A DNA stretch of 64,000 nt from Deltaproteobacteria bacterium (GTDB lineage: Bacteria; Desulfobacterota_D; UBA1144; Nemesobacterales; JAJCZQ01): contig JAJCZQ010000031.1 of the NCBI GenBank assembly GCA_029262335.1, forward strand, positions 1-64,000, given 5' to 3'. The notes below the pieces were generated by a model. It saw only the letters and a program-made list of their open reading frames with translations, searched no databases and had not been told where the DNA came from. A program made the translations under genes and the position numbers. Shown one piece after another: positions 51,645-60,459 of this stretch (positions within the stretch are counted from its first letter, which is position 1; each line of letters starts with the position of its first letter).

Positions 51645-52607
51645 TTATCTGAGAAAATTACGATAAGTATATTCAAATGTAGCTTTAACATTTAATTTTT
51701 CCAGTCCCTGCCAGCTTTTAGGGAAGGGGTGAAAAGGCGCTGCTACTTTTATTGCCCTAAGGGCTTCACCATCAAGAGACTTAAATCCTGTTGAGCTTAC
51801 AATCTGTATTCCCTCAAGGTCACCATTGCTTTTAATGGTAAATATCAGGTTAAGGCTTCCATGTTCTCCCCTCTGGGCAGCATCTTTCGGATAGTGCCAT
51901 ACACCTTCAATTTGTCTCTTTAATCCCAGAAAGTAAGAGTAGTATTTAAACTCAGTTGTGTTCAGATCAACTGTATCTTCACTTTTGGGAACATTCCTCG
52001 CCCCTACTTTTGAAGGCTGCGTAGGGCTATAAGGAGACGGGAATTCAGCCGGGTTACTCTTAACAAGTTCTTTGCCAATCTCATTGAGGTCTTTTTCAGG
52101 TTCTTTTTTTTCTCTCAGCCATTTTTGCTGTGGAAGTTTTGCCAGTTTATGGTCTCTTAGAACTTCATTATTGGTTTTAATTTTCTTTTCAACCGGTTTC
52201 TTTTTCACCGGTTCTTTCTTTACCGGCTCTTTTTTCGGTTGTTCTTTTTTAGCTACCTTTTGCGGTTTCTTTGGAGGCGTGGGTTTCTTAGCAGGACTTG
52301 GTTTTGGAGTCGGAGGCGGCGCTATACGTGTAGTTTTATCCGGTGCAGATTCTTTTACTGCTTTGTGTGATTTTTCTGAAAGCAGTTTGGACTTTTCTGG
52401 TGGTTCGGTTTCCTTGTCTTTGTATTCCGTAATTTCAATATAGTCTTTTTCTTCTTTGGGCGGCGGCTTCTTAGACTGTAGATTTAGAAGGTCAGGGTTG
52501 ATATAGATTGCCAGGAAAAAAAGTAGATGGAGGAGAATTGCAAACAGAAATGCATATAAAATATCATTTCTTCTTTTCTTTCTCTTTTTATAATATGTTT
52601 CGGTCAC
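51645..52607 (-). CDS. TonB-like energy-transducing protein
   Basis: An N-terminal TM anchor (DILYAFLFAILLHLLFFLAIYI, residues ~15-37) is followed by a long Pro/Lys/Glu-rich periplasm-spanning rod (KKPPPKEEKD, repeated KKEPVKKEPVKKKP) and a TonB C-terminal domain (~235-320: RGEHGSLNLIFTIKSNGDLE, SLDGEALRAIKVAAPFHPFP). It would couple the proton motive force to outer-membrane transport. No exbB/exbD or TonB-dependent receptor is in the window. Confidence 0.82.
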   Translation of the reverse strand: MTETYYKKRKKRRNDILYAFLFAILLHLLFFLAIYINPDLLNLQSKKPPPKEEKDYIEITEYKDKETEPPEKSKLLSEKSHKAVKESAPDKTTRIAPPPTPKPSPAKKPTPPKKPQKVAKKEQPKKEPVKKEPVKKKPVEKKIKTNNEVLRDHKLAKLPQQKWLREKKEPEKDLNEIGKELVKSNPAEFPSPYSPTQPSKVGARNVPKSEDTVDLNTTEFKYYSYFLGLKRQIEGVWHYPKDAAQRGEHGSLNLIFTIKSNGDLEGIQIVSSTGFKSLDGEALRAIKVAAPFHPFPKSWQGLEKLNVKATFEYTYRNFLR

Positions 52608-52707
52608 TGTTCTATAATATATATTAAATTTATTTGATTTCTATTATTTAAAATAGATTCAGGTTTTATAAGATTAACAATAAACTACAGATGTTTAGGT
52701 AATACAA

Positions 52708-53286
52708 TTAAAGTATCTTGTAAATTACAACTACCAAAATGATCAATATTGTAGTAATTATTGTTAATAAATTGAAATATTTATCAATAAATACTTTGAT
52801 GCTTGGGCCAAAAAAGTAAAAAAGACCACCTTCAATAAAAAACCTGGCAGACCTTCCTACTGCAGAAGCAATTACTAAATCAAATAAAGATATTTTAAAT
52901 ACCCCTGCGGCTATAGTAAAAACTTTAAAAGGGATTGGTGTAAATGCAGCAGTTAGTACAGCAAGGAATGAGTTGTTGTGATAAAGTTCACCGACGTAAT
53001 TAAATGATGATTCCTTAAAAATGTATTCAAAGAAAAAAGAATGAACTGAGCTCCAGAGGTATAGACCGATATAGTATCCCAGTACTGCTCCCAATACGGA
53101 AAATACTGAACATATTAACGCATACCAAAATGACCTTTTCGGACGGCCAAGACACATGGTCAGAAGGACCGGGTCAGGAGGTATGGGGAAAAAAGATGCT
53201 TCAATAAAAGAAATAAATGCCAGTATATAGATACTGTATTTGTGCTCAGCCCATATAAGCAGTTTGTTGTATAAATCTTTTAACAC
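52708..53286 (-). CDS. yqaA: YqaA-family VTT-domain membrane protein
   Basis: This 192-residue protein has four to five TM segments and the SNARE-associated/VTT pattern FISFIEASFFPIPPDPVLLTMCL and TAAFTPIPFKVFTIAAGVFK. DedA/YqaA relatives are lipid scramblases or transport-related proteins; the precise role is not known. It starts 2 bp after surE. Confidence 0.85.
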   Translation of the reverse strand: MLKDLYNKLLIWAEHKYSIYILAFISFIEASFFPIPPDPVLLTMCLGRPKRSFWYALICSVFSVLGAVLGYYIGLYLWSSVHSFFFEYIFKESSFNYVGELYHNNSFLAVLTAAFTPIPFKVFTIAAGVFKISLFDLVIASAVGRSARFFIEGGLFYFFGPSIKVFIDKYFNLLTIITTILIILVVVIYKIL

Positions 53287-53288
53287 AG

Positions 53289-54041
53289 TCAGAAACCTTC
53301 AAAATCACTGTTCAGTTTTTTTAGATAGCCATGATCTGTAAGATCCAGTTTTATGGGCGTAACTGATACATAACCATCATTTATTGCCATTATGTCGGAG
53401 TCTTTAATATCTACAAAACCAAGTTCGTTTCCACCGATCCAGTAGTACTCTTTGCCCCTTGGGTCTATTTTTTCCACAATAGGGTCTTCGTAGAGGCGCT
53501 TGCCCTGTTTTGTTACCTTCATTCCCTTAACATTTTCAAGTTTAAGGTTAGGGACATTTAAATTCAGAAGAGTATCTTCGGGTAGTCCGTGCTCAAGAAC
53601 ATACACTGCTAAAATCTTTGAGTAATGAGCTGCTGTTTCAAATTTATAGTCCAGCCTGCCGTCAATGGATACTGCAATAGATGGAATCTTTAAAAGTGTT
53701 GCTTCTATAGCGGCACTAACAGTGCCGGAATACGTGATATCATCTCCCAGGTTAGCAGCCATATTTATACCCGAAACAACAAGATCAGGCTTTTTATCCT
53801 TTAGGAGCCCGTTTACCGCAAGGTTAATACAGTCTGTTGGTGTACCATCTATAGCATAAGTATGTGAATTAATTTTTTCTGCTCTAAGGGGTCTGTGAAG
53901 ACTAAGGGAATGACTGGCTGCGCTTTGGTCCCTGTCCGGTGCAACAATAAAAACTTCGCAAGCAAGTTCATCCAGAGTCTTTGCCAGCATCTGCAGGCCT
54001 TCTGAGTTTATGCCATCATCATTTGATATAAGTATTCTCAT
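53289..54041 (-). CDS. surE: 5'/3'-nucleotidase SurE
   Basis: The metal site is MRILISNDDGINSEGLQMLA, followed by APDRDQSAASHSLSL, DGTPTDCINLAVNGLL and VSGINMAANLGDDITYSGTV. SurE dephosphorylates nucleoside monophosphates and short polyphosphates and is associated with survival in stationary phase. At 250 residues it is normal. It follows tRNA-Pro and precedes yqaA in the same direction. Confidence 0.96.
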   Translation of the reverse strand: MRILISNDDGINSEGLQMLAKTLDELACEVFIVAPDRDQSAASHSLSLHRPLRAEKINSHTYAIDGTPTDCINLAVNGLLKDKKPDLVVSGINMAANLGDDITYSGTVSAAIEATLLKIPSIAVSIDGRLDYKFETAAHYSKILAVYVLEHGLPEDTLLNLNVPNLKLENVKGMKVTKQGKRLYEDPIVEKIDPRGKEYYWIGGNELGFVDIKDSDIMAINDGYVSVTPIKLDLTDHGYLKKLNSDFEGF

Positions 54042-54052
54042 ATTTAATTATG

Positions 54053-54129
54053 TGGTCGGGGTGACCGGATTTGAACCGATGACCACTGGTCCCCCAGACC
54101 AGTGCGCTACCAGGCTGCGCTACACCCCG
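54053..54129 (-). tRNA. tRNA-Pro (anticodon GGG)
   Basis: The acceptor is CGGGGTG / CACCCCG, with D-arm GCGCAGCCTGGTAGCGC, anticodon loop CTGGGGG with GGG, and T-arm ATCGGTTCAAATCCGGT. The discriminator is A and CCA is encoded. It lies between the MerR gene and surE. Confidence 0.94.
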
Positions 54130-54185
54130 ACAGGACTGATAGGATAACAAATTTTATATAAACTGGAAAGAAATGGAAGAGGTTT

Positions 54186-54530
54186 TTAACCAAGTAAATC
54201 TTTTAAACTTTTTAGTTCTGTTAAGAGTTCTTCAATTAGATGCTGATCATCACTTTTACTGTCATCTGAAGTAAACTCTTCTTTTAACTTTTTCTTTGCC
54301 CCGGCAATAGTATAGTTTTGCTCGTAGAGCATATTTTTTATCTTTATTATGGTATAGATTGTATCACGGTCATAAAGACGCTGGGACTTTCTTCTGATGG
54401 GTTCAATTTCGCCGAACTCACTTTCCCAATAACGCAGCACGTACGGCTTTATACCGGTGTATTCACTAACTTCCCCAATTCTGAAATATATTTTATCGGG
54501 GAGCCTTATTTCAATCGCTTTTTCTTGCAT
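54186..54530 (-). CDS. MerR-family transcriptional regulator
   Basis: The winged-helix DNA-binding region is YFRIGEVSEYTGIKPYVLRYWESEF, followed by RKSQRLYDRDTIYTIIKIKNMLYEQNYTIAGAKKKL (the typical deltaproteobacterial type placed beside tRNA-Pro). The short C-terminal region contains no metal-binding cysteines. The frame is open four codons further (TTG at 54542), but GAGGG directly adjoins that TTG; the Met at 54530 is better spaced (114 residues). Confidence 0.88.
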   Translation of the reverse strand: MQEKAIEIRLPDKIYFRIGEVSEYTGIKPYVLRYWESEFGEIEPIRRKSQRLYDRDTIYTIIKIKNMLYEQNYTIAGAKKKLKEEFTSDDSKSDDQHLIEELLTELKSLKDLLG

Positions 54531-54618
54531 AATCTGATCCAACCCTCAATTGTTACCTCTCACTCACATTATTATACTATCATTTTTCGGAATATATAAA
54601 ATAATTTTAAAATAATTG

Positions 54619-55221
54619 TTAAATTGTTGATACACCATTAAATGAAAGCCGGTGAACCGGGCAGGGGCCATACTTTATTATAGCCTCGTAGTGTGCTTTT
54701 GTTGGGTAACCCTTGTGTTTTAGAAATCCGTACTGAGGGTAAATTTCATCCATTTTTTCCATAATTCTGTCCCTTGTAACCTTGGCAATTATTGAGGCTG
54801 CAGCGATGGACTGACACTTTGTGTCACCCTTAACAATTGTTTGCTGTTTGATTTCAAGAGTTGTTGGCCTGTTTCCATCAATGTAAACAAGGTCGGGTTT
54901 TATATTTAATCCGAGGATTGAACTCTCCATAGCTTTAATGGTGGCCTGAAGAATATTAATTTCATCAATAACATCATTTTCGATAATTCCAACGGCAAAT
55001 GAAACAGATTTTTCTGAGATAATATCATAAAGTAAAGACCTCTTACGAGGCGTGAGTGCCTTGGAGTCATTTAGTCCGTCAATGGGGTTTTCTTTTGAAA
55101 GTATTACTGAAGCTGCTACAACAGGGCCTGCAAGTGGCCCCCTGCCTGCCTCATCTACTCCTGCGGGTATTAGCCCCTTATCCCAAAGCTGATTTTCATA
55201 ATCAAGAGTAAGACTGGACAA
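54619..55221 (-). CDS. rnhB: Ribonuclease HII
   Basis: RnhB degrades RNA in RNA-DNA hybrids and removes single ribonucleotides. Signatures: AGVDEAGRGPLAGPVVAASV (DEAGRG), LNDSKALTPRKRSLLYD, DLVYIDGNRPT and SIAAASIIAKVTRDRIM. At 200 residues it is normal. It starts 1 bp after dapA in the minus-strand run. Confidence 0.96.
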   Translation of the reverse strand: MSSLTLDYENQLWDKGLIPAGVDEAGRGPLAGPVVAASVILSKENPIDGLNDSKALTPRKRSLLYDIISEKSVSFAVGIIENDVIDEINILQATIKAMESSILGLNIKPDLVYIDGNRPTTLEIKQQTIVKGDTKCQSIAAASIIAKVTRDRIMEKMDEIYPQYGFLKHKGYPTKAHYEAIIKYGPCPVHRLSFNGVSTI

Positions 55222-55222
55222 T

Positions 55223-56107
55223 TTAGTCGGTTAATCCATAAGTTTTTAATACAGTTTTGAGTTTGTCGAGATGATTTTTCGACATTTCACAAAGTGGAAG
55301 CCTGCATCCCATCTCAATTCTGTTCATTAGGGCAAGTGCCCTCTTAACAGGGATGGGATTGGTCTCAAGGAACAGTGCCTCGTTAAGGGGCAGCAGTTTG
55401 TAATGAAGATCCCTGCATGCCGCGTAGTCACCTTCAACAAATTTATTATATAGCTCTGCAACATCATTTGGGACTATATTCGCGGTAACTGTTATAAATC
55501 CCCTTGCACCAATTGCAAGTAACGGAAAATTCAGTGCATCTTCTCCTGACAGGAGAAGAAATTCGGTGCCGCACTGGTGAAGTATTTCAGTTGCCTGTGT
55601 TATAGAGCCGCTTGCTTCTTTAATCCCAATAATATTTTTACATTTACTTTTGAGGCGGGCTACCGTTTCGGGAAGCATATTCGATCCGGTCCTTCCTGGA
55701 ACATTGTATAAGATTATAGGTATTTCAGTATTTGAAGCTACGGCTTTAAAATGCTGAAACATCCCTTCCTGCGTCGGCTTGTTGTAATAGGGGACTATTA
55801 CAAGCGCAGCATCAGCTCCTGCCTGCTCGGCATATTTGGTAAGGTTGATCGCCTCTTCCGTGCTGTTTGATCCGGTCCCTGCAATTACAGGAACACGCTT
55901 GTCAACAACTTCCAGAGTATGCTTAATAACTTCCCTGTGTTCGTCATGAGAAAGAGTAGGGGATTCACCTGTAGTGCCGCAGGGCACTATGCCGTGAGTA
56001 CCGCCTGCAATCTGAAACTCTATAAGCTTCGTTAATGCTTCGTAGTCGATTTTATTTTTTTTAAAAGGGGTAATAATTGCTACTAACGATCCGCTAATCA
56101 TTTTCAT
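55223..56107 (-). CDS. dapA: 4-hydroxy-tetrahydrodipicolinate synthase
   Basis: DapA condenses pyruvate with aspartate semialdehyde (made by Asd two genes upstream) in lysine and diaminopimelate synthesis. Signatures: CGTTGESPTLSHDEH, YYNKPTQEGMFQHF, LYNVPGRTGSNMLPETVARL, and the Schiff-base Lys in IIGIKEASGS. At 294 residues it is normal. Confidence 0.97.
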   Translation of the reverse strand: MKMISGSLVAIITPFKKNKIDYEALTKLIEFQIAGGTHGIVPCGTTGESPTLSHDEHREVIKHTLEVVDKRVPVIAGTGSNSTEEAINLTKYAEQAGADAALVIVPYYNKPTQEGMFQHFKAVASNTEIPIILYNVPGRTGSNMLPETVARLKSKCKNIIGIKEASGSITQATEILHQCGTEFLLLSGEDALNFPLLAIGARGFITVTANIVPNDVAELYNKFVEGDYAACRDLHYKLLPLNEALFLETNPIPVKRALALMNRIEMGCRLPLCEMSKNHLDKLKTVLKTYGLTD

Positions 56108-56116
56108 TTCCTGTTT

Positions 56117-56644
56117 CTAAATTTTTGTCCCGCAATTAGAACAATATACACTATTCGATTGGATTTTGTTTCCACACTTGCTGCAAAAATTTTTTCCGGA
56201 TTTTTCGGGTTCAAGTGCTGTATTGAGCAAGTCAAAGAATTTTTTTGCTTCGTCAAATGAACCCGGAGGCATGCTCAGGACATATTTAGAGTTAACATTG
56301 TCAAGATGAATAGTCGGCTTACCGGCAATTTCCTCATATAAAAGGCTGTTTACCTGGTTTAACTGAAACTCCCTGAATATTTTGAGACTGGTGGAATCTT
56401 TTGCCAGGATTAATCTTTTGGTTGTTAGTATTGCAAACGATTTATAGAAGGAGTTGCTGTCTTTCGATAAGCCGGCCCTGTAAATTGCCCGGTCCGTTTT
56501 CATTGAGATAACTATCTCTTCATCTTCTGCAAGGCTAATTGACAAATCTTTCTTTATCTTTTCAGGAAGTGACAGAAGGTCTTTTCCGGAAGGGTCAAGA
56601 AAGTTATTCAGAAAATTTTTAAATACCGTTTGTATTCTGGCCAT
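56117..56644 (-). CDS. PH-like domain protein with C-terminal zinc ribbon
   Basis: Residues ~20-140 form a PH-like beta fold (EEIVISMKTDRAIYRAG, SFAILTTKRLILAKDSTSLK). The C-terminal 30 residues have a zinc ribbon: CSKCGNKIQSNSVYCSNCGTK (two CxxC pairs; shown in part). The role is unknown. Its start codon overlaps the asd coding region by 26 bases, implying coupled translation, and dapA follows 9 bp later, so it is inside a lysine/DAP operon. Confidence 0.7.
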   Translation of the reverse strand: MARIQTVFKNFLNNFLDPSGKDLLSLPEKIKKDLSISLAEDEEIVISMKTDRAIYRAGLSKDSNSFYKSFAILTTKRLILAKDSTSLKIFREFQLNQVNSLLYEEIAGKPTIHLDNVNSKYVLSMPPGSFDEAKKFFDLLNTALEPEKSGKNFCSKCGNKIQSNSVYCSNCGTKI

Positions 56645-57656
56645 TACTTTTAATAAAAAGTTCTGCTATCTGAACTGCATTTAGTGCAGCTCCCTTACGC
56701 AGCTGGTCACCCACGACCCAGAAAGTAAGGCCGTTATCAATGGTGAAATCTTCCCTTATACGGCCAACAATACAGTCGTCTTTACCAGCAGCATCAAGTG
56801 GCATGGGATAGACTGCGTTCTTTGGGTCATCTGAAACCCTCACTCCGGGAAATTTTTCCAATGCTTCCCTGGCCTCGGATGCAGTAATTTTGTCTTCTGT
56901 CTCAATGTTGACCGAAACCGAGTGTGCCCTGAAGACAGGGACCCTTACAGTGGTTGCTGTAAGATTGATCGACTCATCACCAAGAATCTTACGTGTCTCG
57001 TTATGGAGTTTCATTTCTTCCTTTGTGTAATCATTGTCCTGAAATATATCTATCTGAGGAATTACATTAAAAGCAATCGGGTGTGGAAATGTTTCTGATT
57101 CGGATTCCTCTGAATTTGCCCAGGCCCTGGTCTGCTGCTCCAGTTCCCTAAGTCCTCCTGCACCGGCCCCGGAGACTGCCTGGAAACTTGTGGCTATAAC
57201 CCTTTTGATTTTTCCTAAATCATGAAGCGGTTTCAGTGCCATAATAGTTACAGCAGTAGTACAGTTTGGATTAGCAATAATTCCCTTTTGCTTATAGCCG
57301 TTTATAGCCTCGGGATTAATTTCCGGAATAATAAGCGGAACCTCAGGATCAAGCCTGTAGGCAGAGCTGTTGTCTATAACTACAGCGCCCGCTTTTACCG
57401 CTGAGTCAGCATACTCTTTTGTTCTTGAGGAGCCTGCGGAAAATAGTGCTATATCTATTCCTTCAAAGCAGTCGTGGTCAAGTTTCCGGATAGTCAGCTT
57501 ATTGCCCTTAAACTCAATTTCTTTGCCCGCGGACCTTTCTGATGCTAAAAGACGAAGTTCTCCTATCGGGAAATTTCTCTCATCAAGAATGTCCATCATT
57601 TCCTGGCCTACTGCACCGGTAGCACCTACTATTGCAACGTTATATCTGTCTTTCAT
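56619..57656 (-). CDS. asd: Aspartate-semialdehyde dehydrogenase
   Basis: Asd reduces aspartyl phosphate to the semialdehyde used by DapA. The NADPH site is AIVGATGAVGQEMMDILDER, the catalytic Cys is in NPNCTTAVTIMALKPLHD, and FQAVSGAGAGGLRELEQQ follows. At 345 residues it is normal. It overlaps the PH-like gene by 26 bp. Confidence 0.97.
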   Translation of the reverse strand: MKDRYNVAIVGATGAVGQEMMDILDERNFPIGELRLLASERSAGKEIEFKGNKLTIRKLDHDCFEGIDIALFSAGSSRTKEYADSAVKAGAVVIDNSSAYRLDPEVPLIIPEINPEAINGYKQKGIIANPNCTTAVTIMALKPLHDLGKIKRVIATSFQAVSGAGAGGLRELEQQTRAWANSEESESETFPHPIAFNVIPQIDIFQDNDYTKEEMKLHNETRKILGDESINLTATTVRVPVFRAHSVSVNIETEDKITASEAREALEKFPGVRVSDDPKNAVYPMPLDAAGKDDCIVGRIREDFTIDNGLTFWVVGDQLRKGAALNAVQIAELFIKSNGQNTNGI

Positions 57657-57668
57657 TGTTAAACCCGT

Positions 57669-58121
57669 TTATTTTGAATATTTTTTCTCAATTTCACTAA
57701 CTTTTAATATGTTTTCCTTTTCACTGTCTTCGGGGCCTGAACTAAACCAAGCCTCGAGAATTTCACCTGCAACGGCATTTGATGTCGCCCTTAGGCTCAT
57801 TGCCAGAATATTTGCATTGTTCCATTTTCTTGCACCGCTGGCCGTTTCTGCATCACAGCAGAGCGCGGCCCTAATGCCCGGCACCTTGTTTGCAGCTATT
57901 GATACACCGGTTCCTGTCCAGCAGCATACAATGCCCTGCTCACATTCACCTGAAGCAACTTTTTCCGCAACATTCAGTGCAACATCTGTCCATTCGGTTC
58001 CTTCACCGGCAACCGGGCCGTAAAGATCAACTTTATGGTTTCTTTTCTCAAGCTCACTAATAATGAAATCAGCAAGATGATTTTTTTTATCACTTCCAAA
58101 TACAATCTTCATTTCATCCAC
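57669..58121 (-). CDS. rpiB: Ribose-5-phosphate isomerase B
   Basis: This RpiB/LacA/LacB-type isomerase starts MDEMKIVFGSDKKNHLADFI. The active-site Cys region is GIVCCWTGTGVSIAANKVPGIRAAL, and RKWNNANILAMSLRA is the family C-terminal signature. At 150 residues it is normal. In the pentose phosphate pathway it would interconvert ribose and ribulose 5-phosphate. It lies 12 bp before asd. Confidence 0.92.
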   Translation of the reverse strand: MDEMKIVFGSDKKNHLADFIISELEKRNHKVDLYGPVAGEGTEWTDVALNVAEKVASGECEQGIVCCWTGTGVSIAANKVPGIRAALCCDAETASGARKWNNANILAMSLRATSNAVAGEILEAWFSSGPEDSEKENILKVSEIEKKYSK

Positions 58122-58162
58122 TATTTTAATGAGTTAATCCAAGGGATCAACCGGCATTTAGG

Positions 58163-58543
58163 TTATTTTATAAAAAATATTTTGTAGATATTGATACCGG
58201 CAAGTACGAGAACGATTCCAAGAATATTATTTAGGAATATATTTAAAAGAGCTTCTTTCATATAACCGTCTTTAAAAAGGTGAAGGCTCTCAAGCCCAAA
58301 AGTAGAAAAAGTTGTAAATGCTCCGAGAAGCCCTACGAAAAAGAACAGTCTTACATTTTTTTCGATAGAGTAATGTTCAGAAAACTGCCATGCAATCCCG
58401 ATTAAAAAACAACCAAGCAAATTGACGCCAAGCGTTCCCAAAGGGAAATTTGTTTGAAAACTTTTAGAAATCAGATTAGATAATGTATATCTTGAAAGTG
58501 CTCCGATTGCACCTCCAAAACCGATTAATATTAATTGAAGCAT
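58163..58543 (-). CDS. crcB: Fluoride exporter CrcB/Fluc
   Basis: This 126-residue protein has four TM segments with the conserved GGAIGALSRYTLSN, GLLGAFTTFSTFGLES pattern of Fluc channels, which export fluoride as dimers. A fluoride riboswitch was looked for in the 77-bp upstream gap and not recognised. It heads the minus-strand run. Confidence 0.95.
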   Translation of the reverse strand: MLQLILIGFGGAIGALSRYTLSNLISKSFQTNFPLGTLGVNLLGCFLIGIAWQFSEHYSIEKNVRLFFFVGLLGAFTTFSTFGLESLHLFKDGYMKEALLNIFLNNILGIVLVLAGINIYKIFFIK

Positions 58544-58620
58544 TTTTTATAATAACCAATTGAATTTGAAGGGAATAATATAATACAAATTATACTGAAT
58601 TAAATATCTACACATAAATT

Positions 58621-59409
58621 ATGGACTATTTAGAAACAGCAAAAAAAGCAGCAGTAAAAGCCGGTGAAATCCAGCTAAGAAATCTTAATAAGATTAAGAA
58701 TATAAGCTTTAAAGATACTAAGGGTAAAAACAATATTCTGACTGAGATTGATACTGAGTGTGAAGAAGTAATTCTTTCAATCATTAAGGGTAAATTTTCA
58801 ACTCATGATGTACTTGCCGAGGAAAGCGGTAAAAACCTTTCAAACAGTTCGGACTTTATCTGGCTCATCGACCCGCTCGACGGTACGATGAACTATTCAC
58901 ACAGCTATCCATATTTCAGCGTCTCAATTGCGCTGGAATATAAAGGCGAGGTCATCTGCGGCCTTGTATATGACCCTTTTAAAAATGAGATGTTCAGCGC
59001 AGAAAAAGGCAAGGGTGCATATTTAAACAATACTAAGATAAATGTATCGGTGGTTGATTTACTTGAGTATTCGCTTGTTGTATCCGGTACATTCCATCAT
59101 CCGGATGAGAAAATTATGAATAAATTTCTCGATATATTAAAGCAGCTGTCACTTAAAGCCCAGGGAGTAAGGCGTGATGGCTCAGCAGCACTTGATCTTT
59201 GTTATGTCGCCTGCGGGCGGTATGAATCTTTCTGGGAATTCGGCCTTAATGCGTGGGACATGGCAGCGGGCAGCCTGATTCTTGAAGAAGCAGGCGGTAA
59301 GGTCACGGACCTGAAAGGCGGAAAATTTTCAAACTATGACGGCCAGCTTGTAGCATCAAACGGACTAATTCATAATGAGATGCTTGAGCTTCTTGCGCCA
59401 TATTTTTAA
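58621..59409 (+). CDS. suhB: Inositol monophosphatase family protein
   Basis: The metal-site motifs are LAEESG, WLIDPLDGTMNYSHSYPYF and WDMAAGSLILEEAGG, with VRRDGSAALDLCYVACGR. At 262 residues it is normal for SuhB/IMPase. In some bacteria SuhB also acts in rRNA antitermination with NusB, whose gene is elsewhere in this window. It is divergent from crcB and convergent with the DMT transporter (1-bp gap). Confidence 0.93.
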   Translation: MDYLETAKKAAVKAGEIQLRNLNKIKNISFKDTKGKNNILTEIDTECEEVILSIIKGKFSTHDVLAEESGKNLSNSSDFIWLIDPLDGTMNYSHSYPYFSVSIALEYKGEVICGLVYDPFKNEMFSAEKGKGAYLNNTKINVSVVDLLEYSLVVSGTFHHPDEKIMNKFLDILKQLSLKAQGVRRDGSAALDLCYVACGRYESFWEFGLNAWDMAAGSLILEEAGGKVTDLKGGKFSNYDGQLVASNGLIHNEMLELLAPYF

Positions 59410-59410
59410 A

Positions 59411-60274
59411 TTATTTTTTGGATATTTTGTAAATTCCGAGAATTATAAAAATACCCCCGGCAATCAGCCCGTAATCAAAATTTGTTTCAAGTATATACCA
59501 GTCAAACAGCAGTCCGACTACAGGGACAAGAAGTGAAGAGTAGGTTGTGATATTAATATCTATCTTATTAATCAGGTAAAACCAGGCTGAAAAGTTTATT
59601 GCAGAAGCAATAATCCCGGTAAAAAGTACAATATATACTGAATAATAGGTCCAGTTAACTTCAAACATTCCTTCCGTTGTAATCGCCAGTATTATAAGAA
59701 AAACTACACCTATTAGCTGCTGGTAACCGTTAAGAAGAGTAGGGCTCTCACCTTTATGCCGTGTCCTTATCCATATATTGGAAAATGACCATGCAAATGC
59801 AGCCAAAAGAATCAGGAACTCGCCAAATACAATATATATATTCTGATGAACAAGAGTGTCCCAGCCGAGTATGGAAAGAATTCCCATGAACCCAAAAAAT
59901 ACACCCAGCCATTGTCCCCTGCTTAACCTTTCCCTGAGTATAAAATGGAGCATAAAACTTGTCCAGATTGGCATTGTGTAAAGTACAACAGCTGTCTTTC
60001 CGGCCGAAACAAATTTCATGCCGTAAATAATAAAAACAAACATTGCAACTGTCTGGAGAAGGCCCAGAATTATATAGTTTTTCTTAAGAAAATTTGATGG
60101 TTTGAAATCTTTGTTTCTAAGAATAAACGGCAGAATCACAAGGCCGCCAAGCGCAATTCTGAGCGCAACAAAAGTAATTGGCTGCATGTAATCAAGGGAC
60201 TGTTTCATTAGTACCCACGAATAACCCCAGGTTAAAATTACAAATGCCAGCAGCAGTATGTTTACGAGATTCAT
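59411..60274 (-). CDS. EamA/DMT-superfamily transporter
   Basis: Ten predicted TM segments in two EamA repeats are present: LLLAFVILTWGYSWVLMKQS with ALRIALGGLVILPF, and GEFLILLAAFAWSFSNIWIR with GIIASAINFSAWFYLINKI. It is probably a metabolite or amino-acid exporter; the substrate is unknown. At 287 residues it is normal. Confidence 0.9.
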   Translation of the reverse strand: MNLVNILLLAFVILTWGYSWVLMKQSLDYMQPITFVALRIALGGLVILPFILRNKDFKPSNFLKKNYIILGLLQTVAMFVFIIYGMKFVSAGKTAVVLYTMPIWTSFMLHFILRERLSRGQWLGVFFGFMGILSILGWDTLVHQNIYIVFGEFLILLAAFAWSFSNIWIRTRHKGESPTLLNGYQQLIGVVFLIILAITTEGMFEVNWTYYSVYIVLFTGIIASAINFSAWFYLINKIDINITTYSSLLVPVVGLLFDWYILETNFDYGLIAGGIFIILGIYKISKK

Positions 60275-60315
60275 TTTATAGTTAATTTGAATGAATAAGG
60301 GAAGTTAGGTGAGTC

Positions 60316-60343
60316 TTGACAACCTCTATCCACAATATATAAT
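60316..60343 (+). promoter_or_regulatory. Promoter of etfBA
   Basis: TTGACA (60316-60321), a 16-base spacer and a perfect TATAAT (60338-60343) are present. Transcription would begin about 110 bases before the etfB start. Confidence 0.7.
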
Positions 60344-60459
60344 TTCATGTCTTTTGTTTTGGGCGTAATTATAGCAGAATTGTTCTCACACCCAAAGCAT
60401 ACACGGATTATCCTTTCAATTATATCCAGGGGTAAAGAAATTTTAGGAGGTACAATAAA

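Noticed and set aside
57370-58023. 217-codon plus-strand frame over asd and rpiB
   Set aside because: Antisense to two highly conserved genes; low-complexity Ser/Ala/Pro composition.
58544-58620. Fluoride riboswitch before crcB
   Set aside because: The 77-base gap is AT-rich with no crcB-motif pattern.
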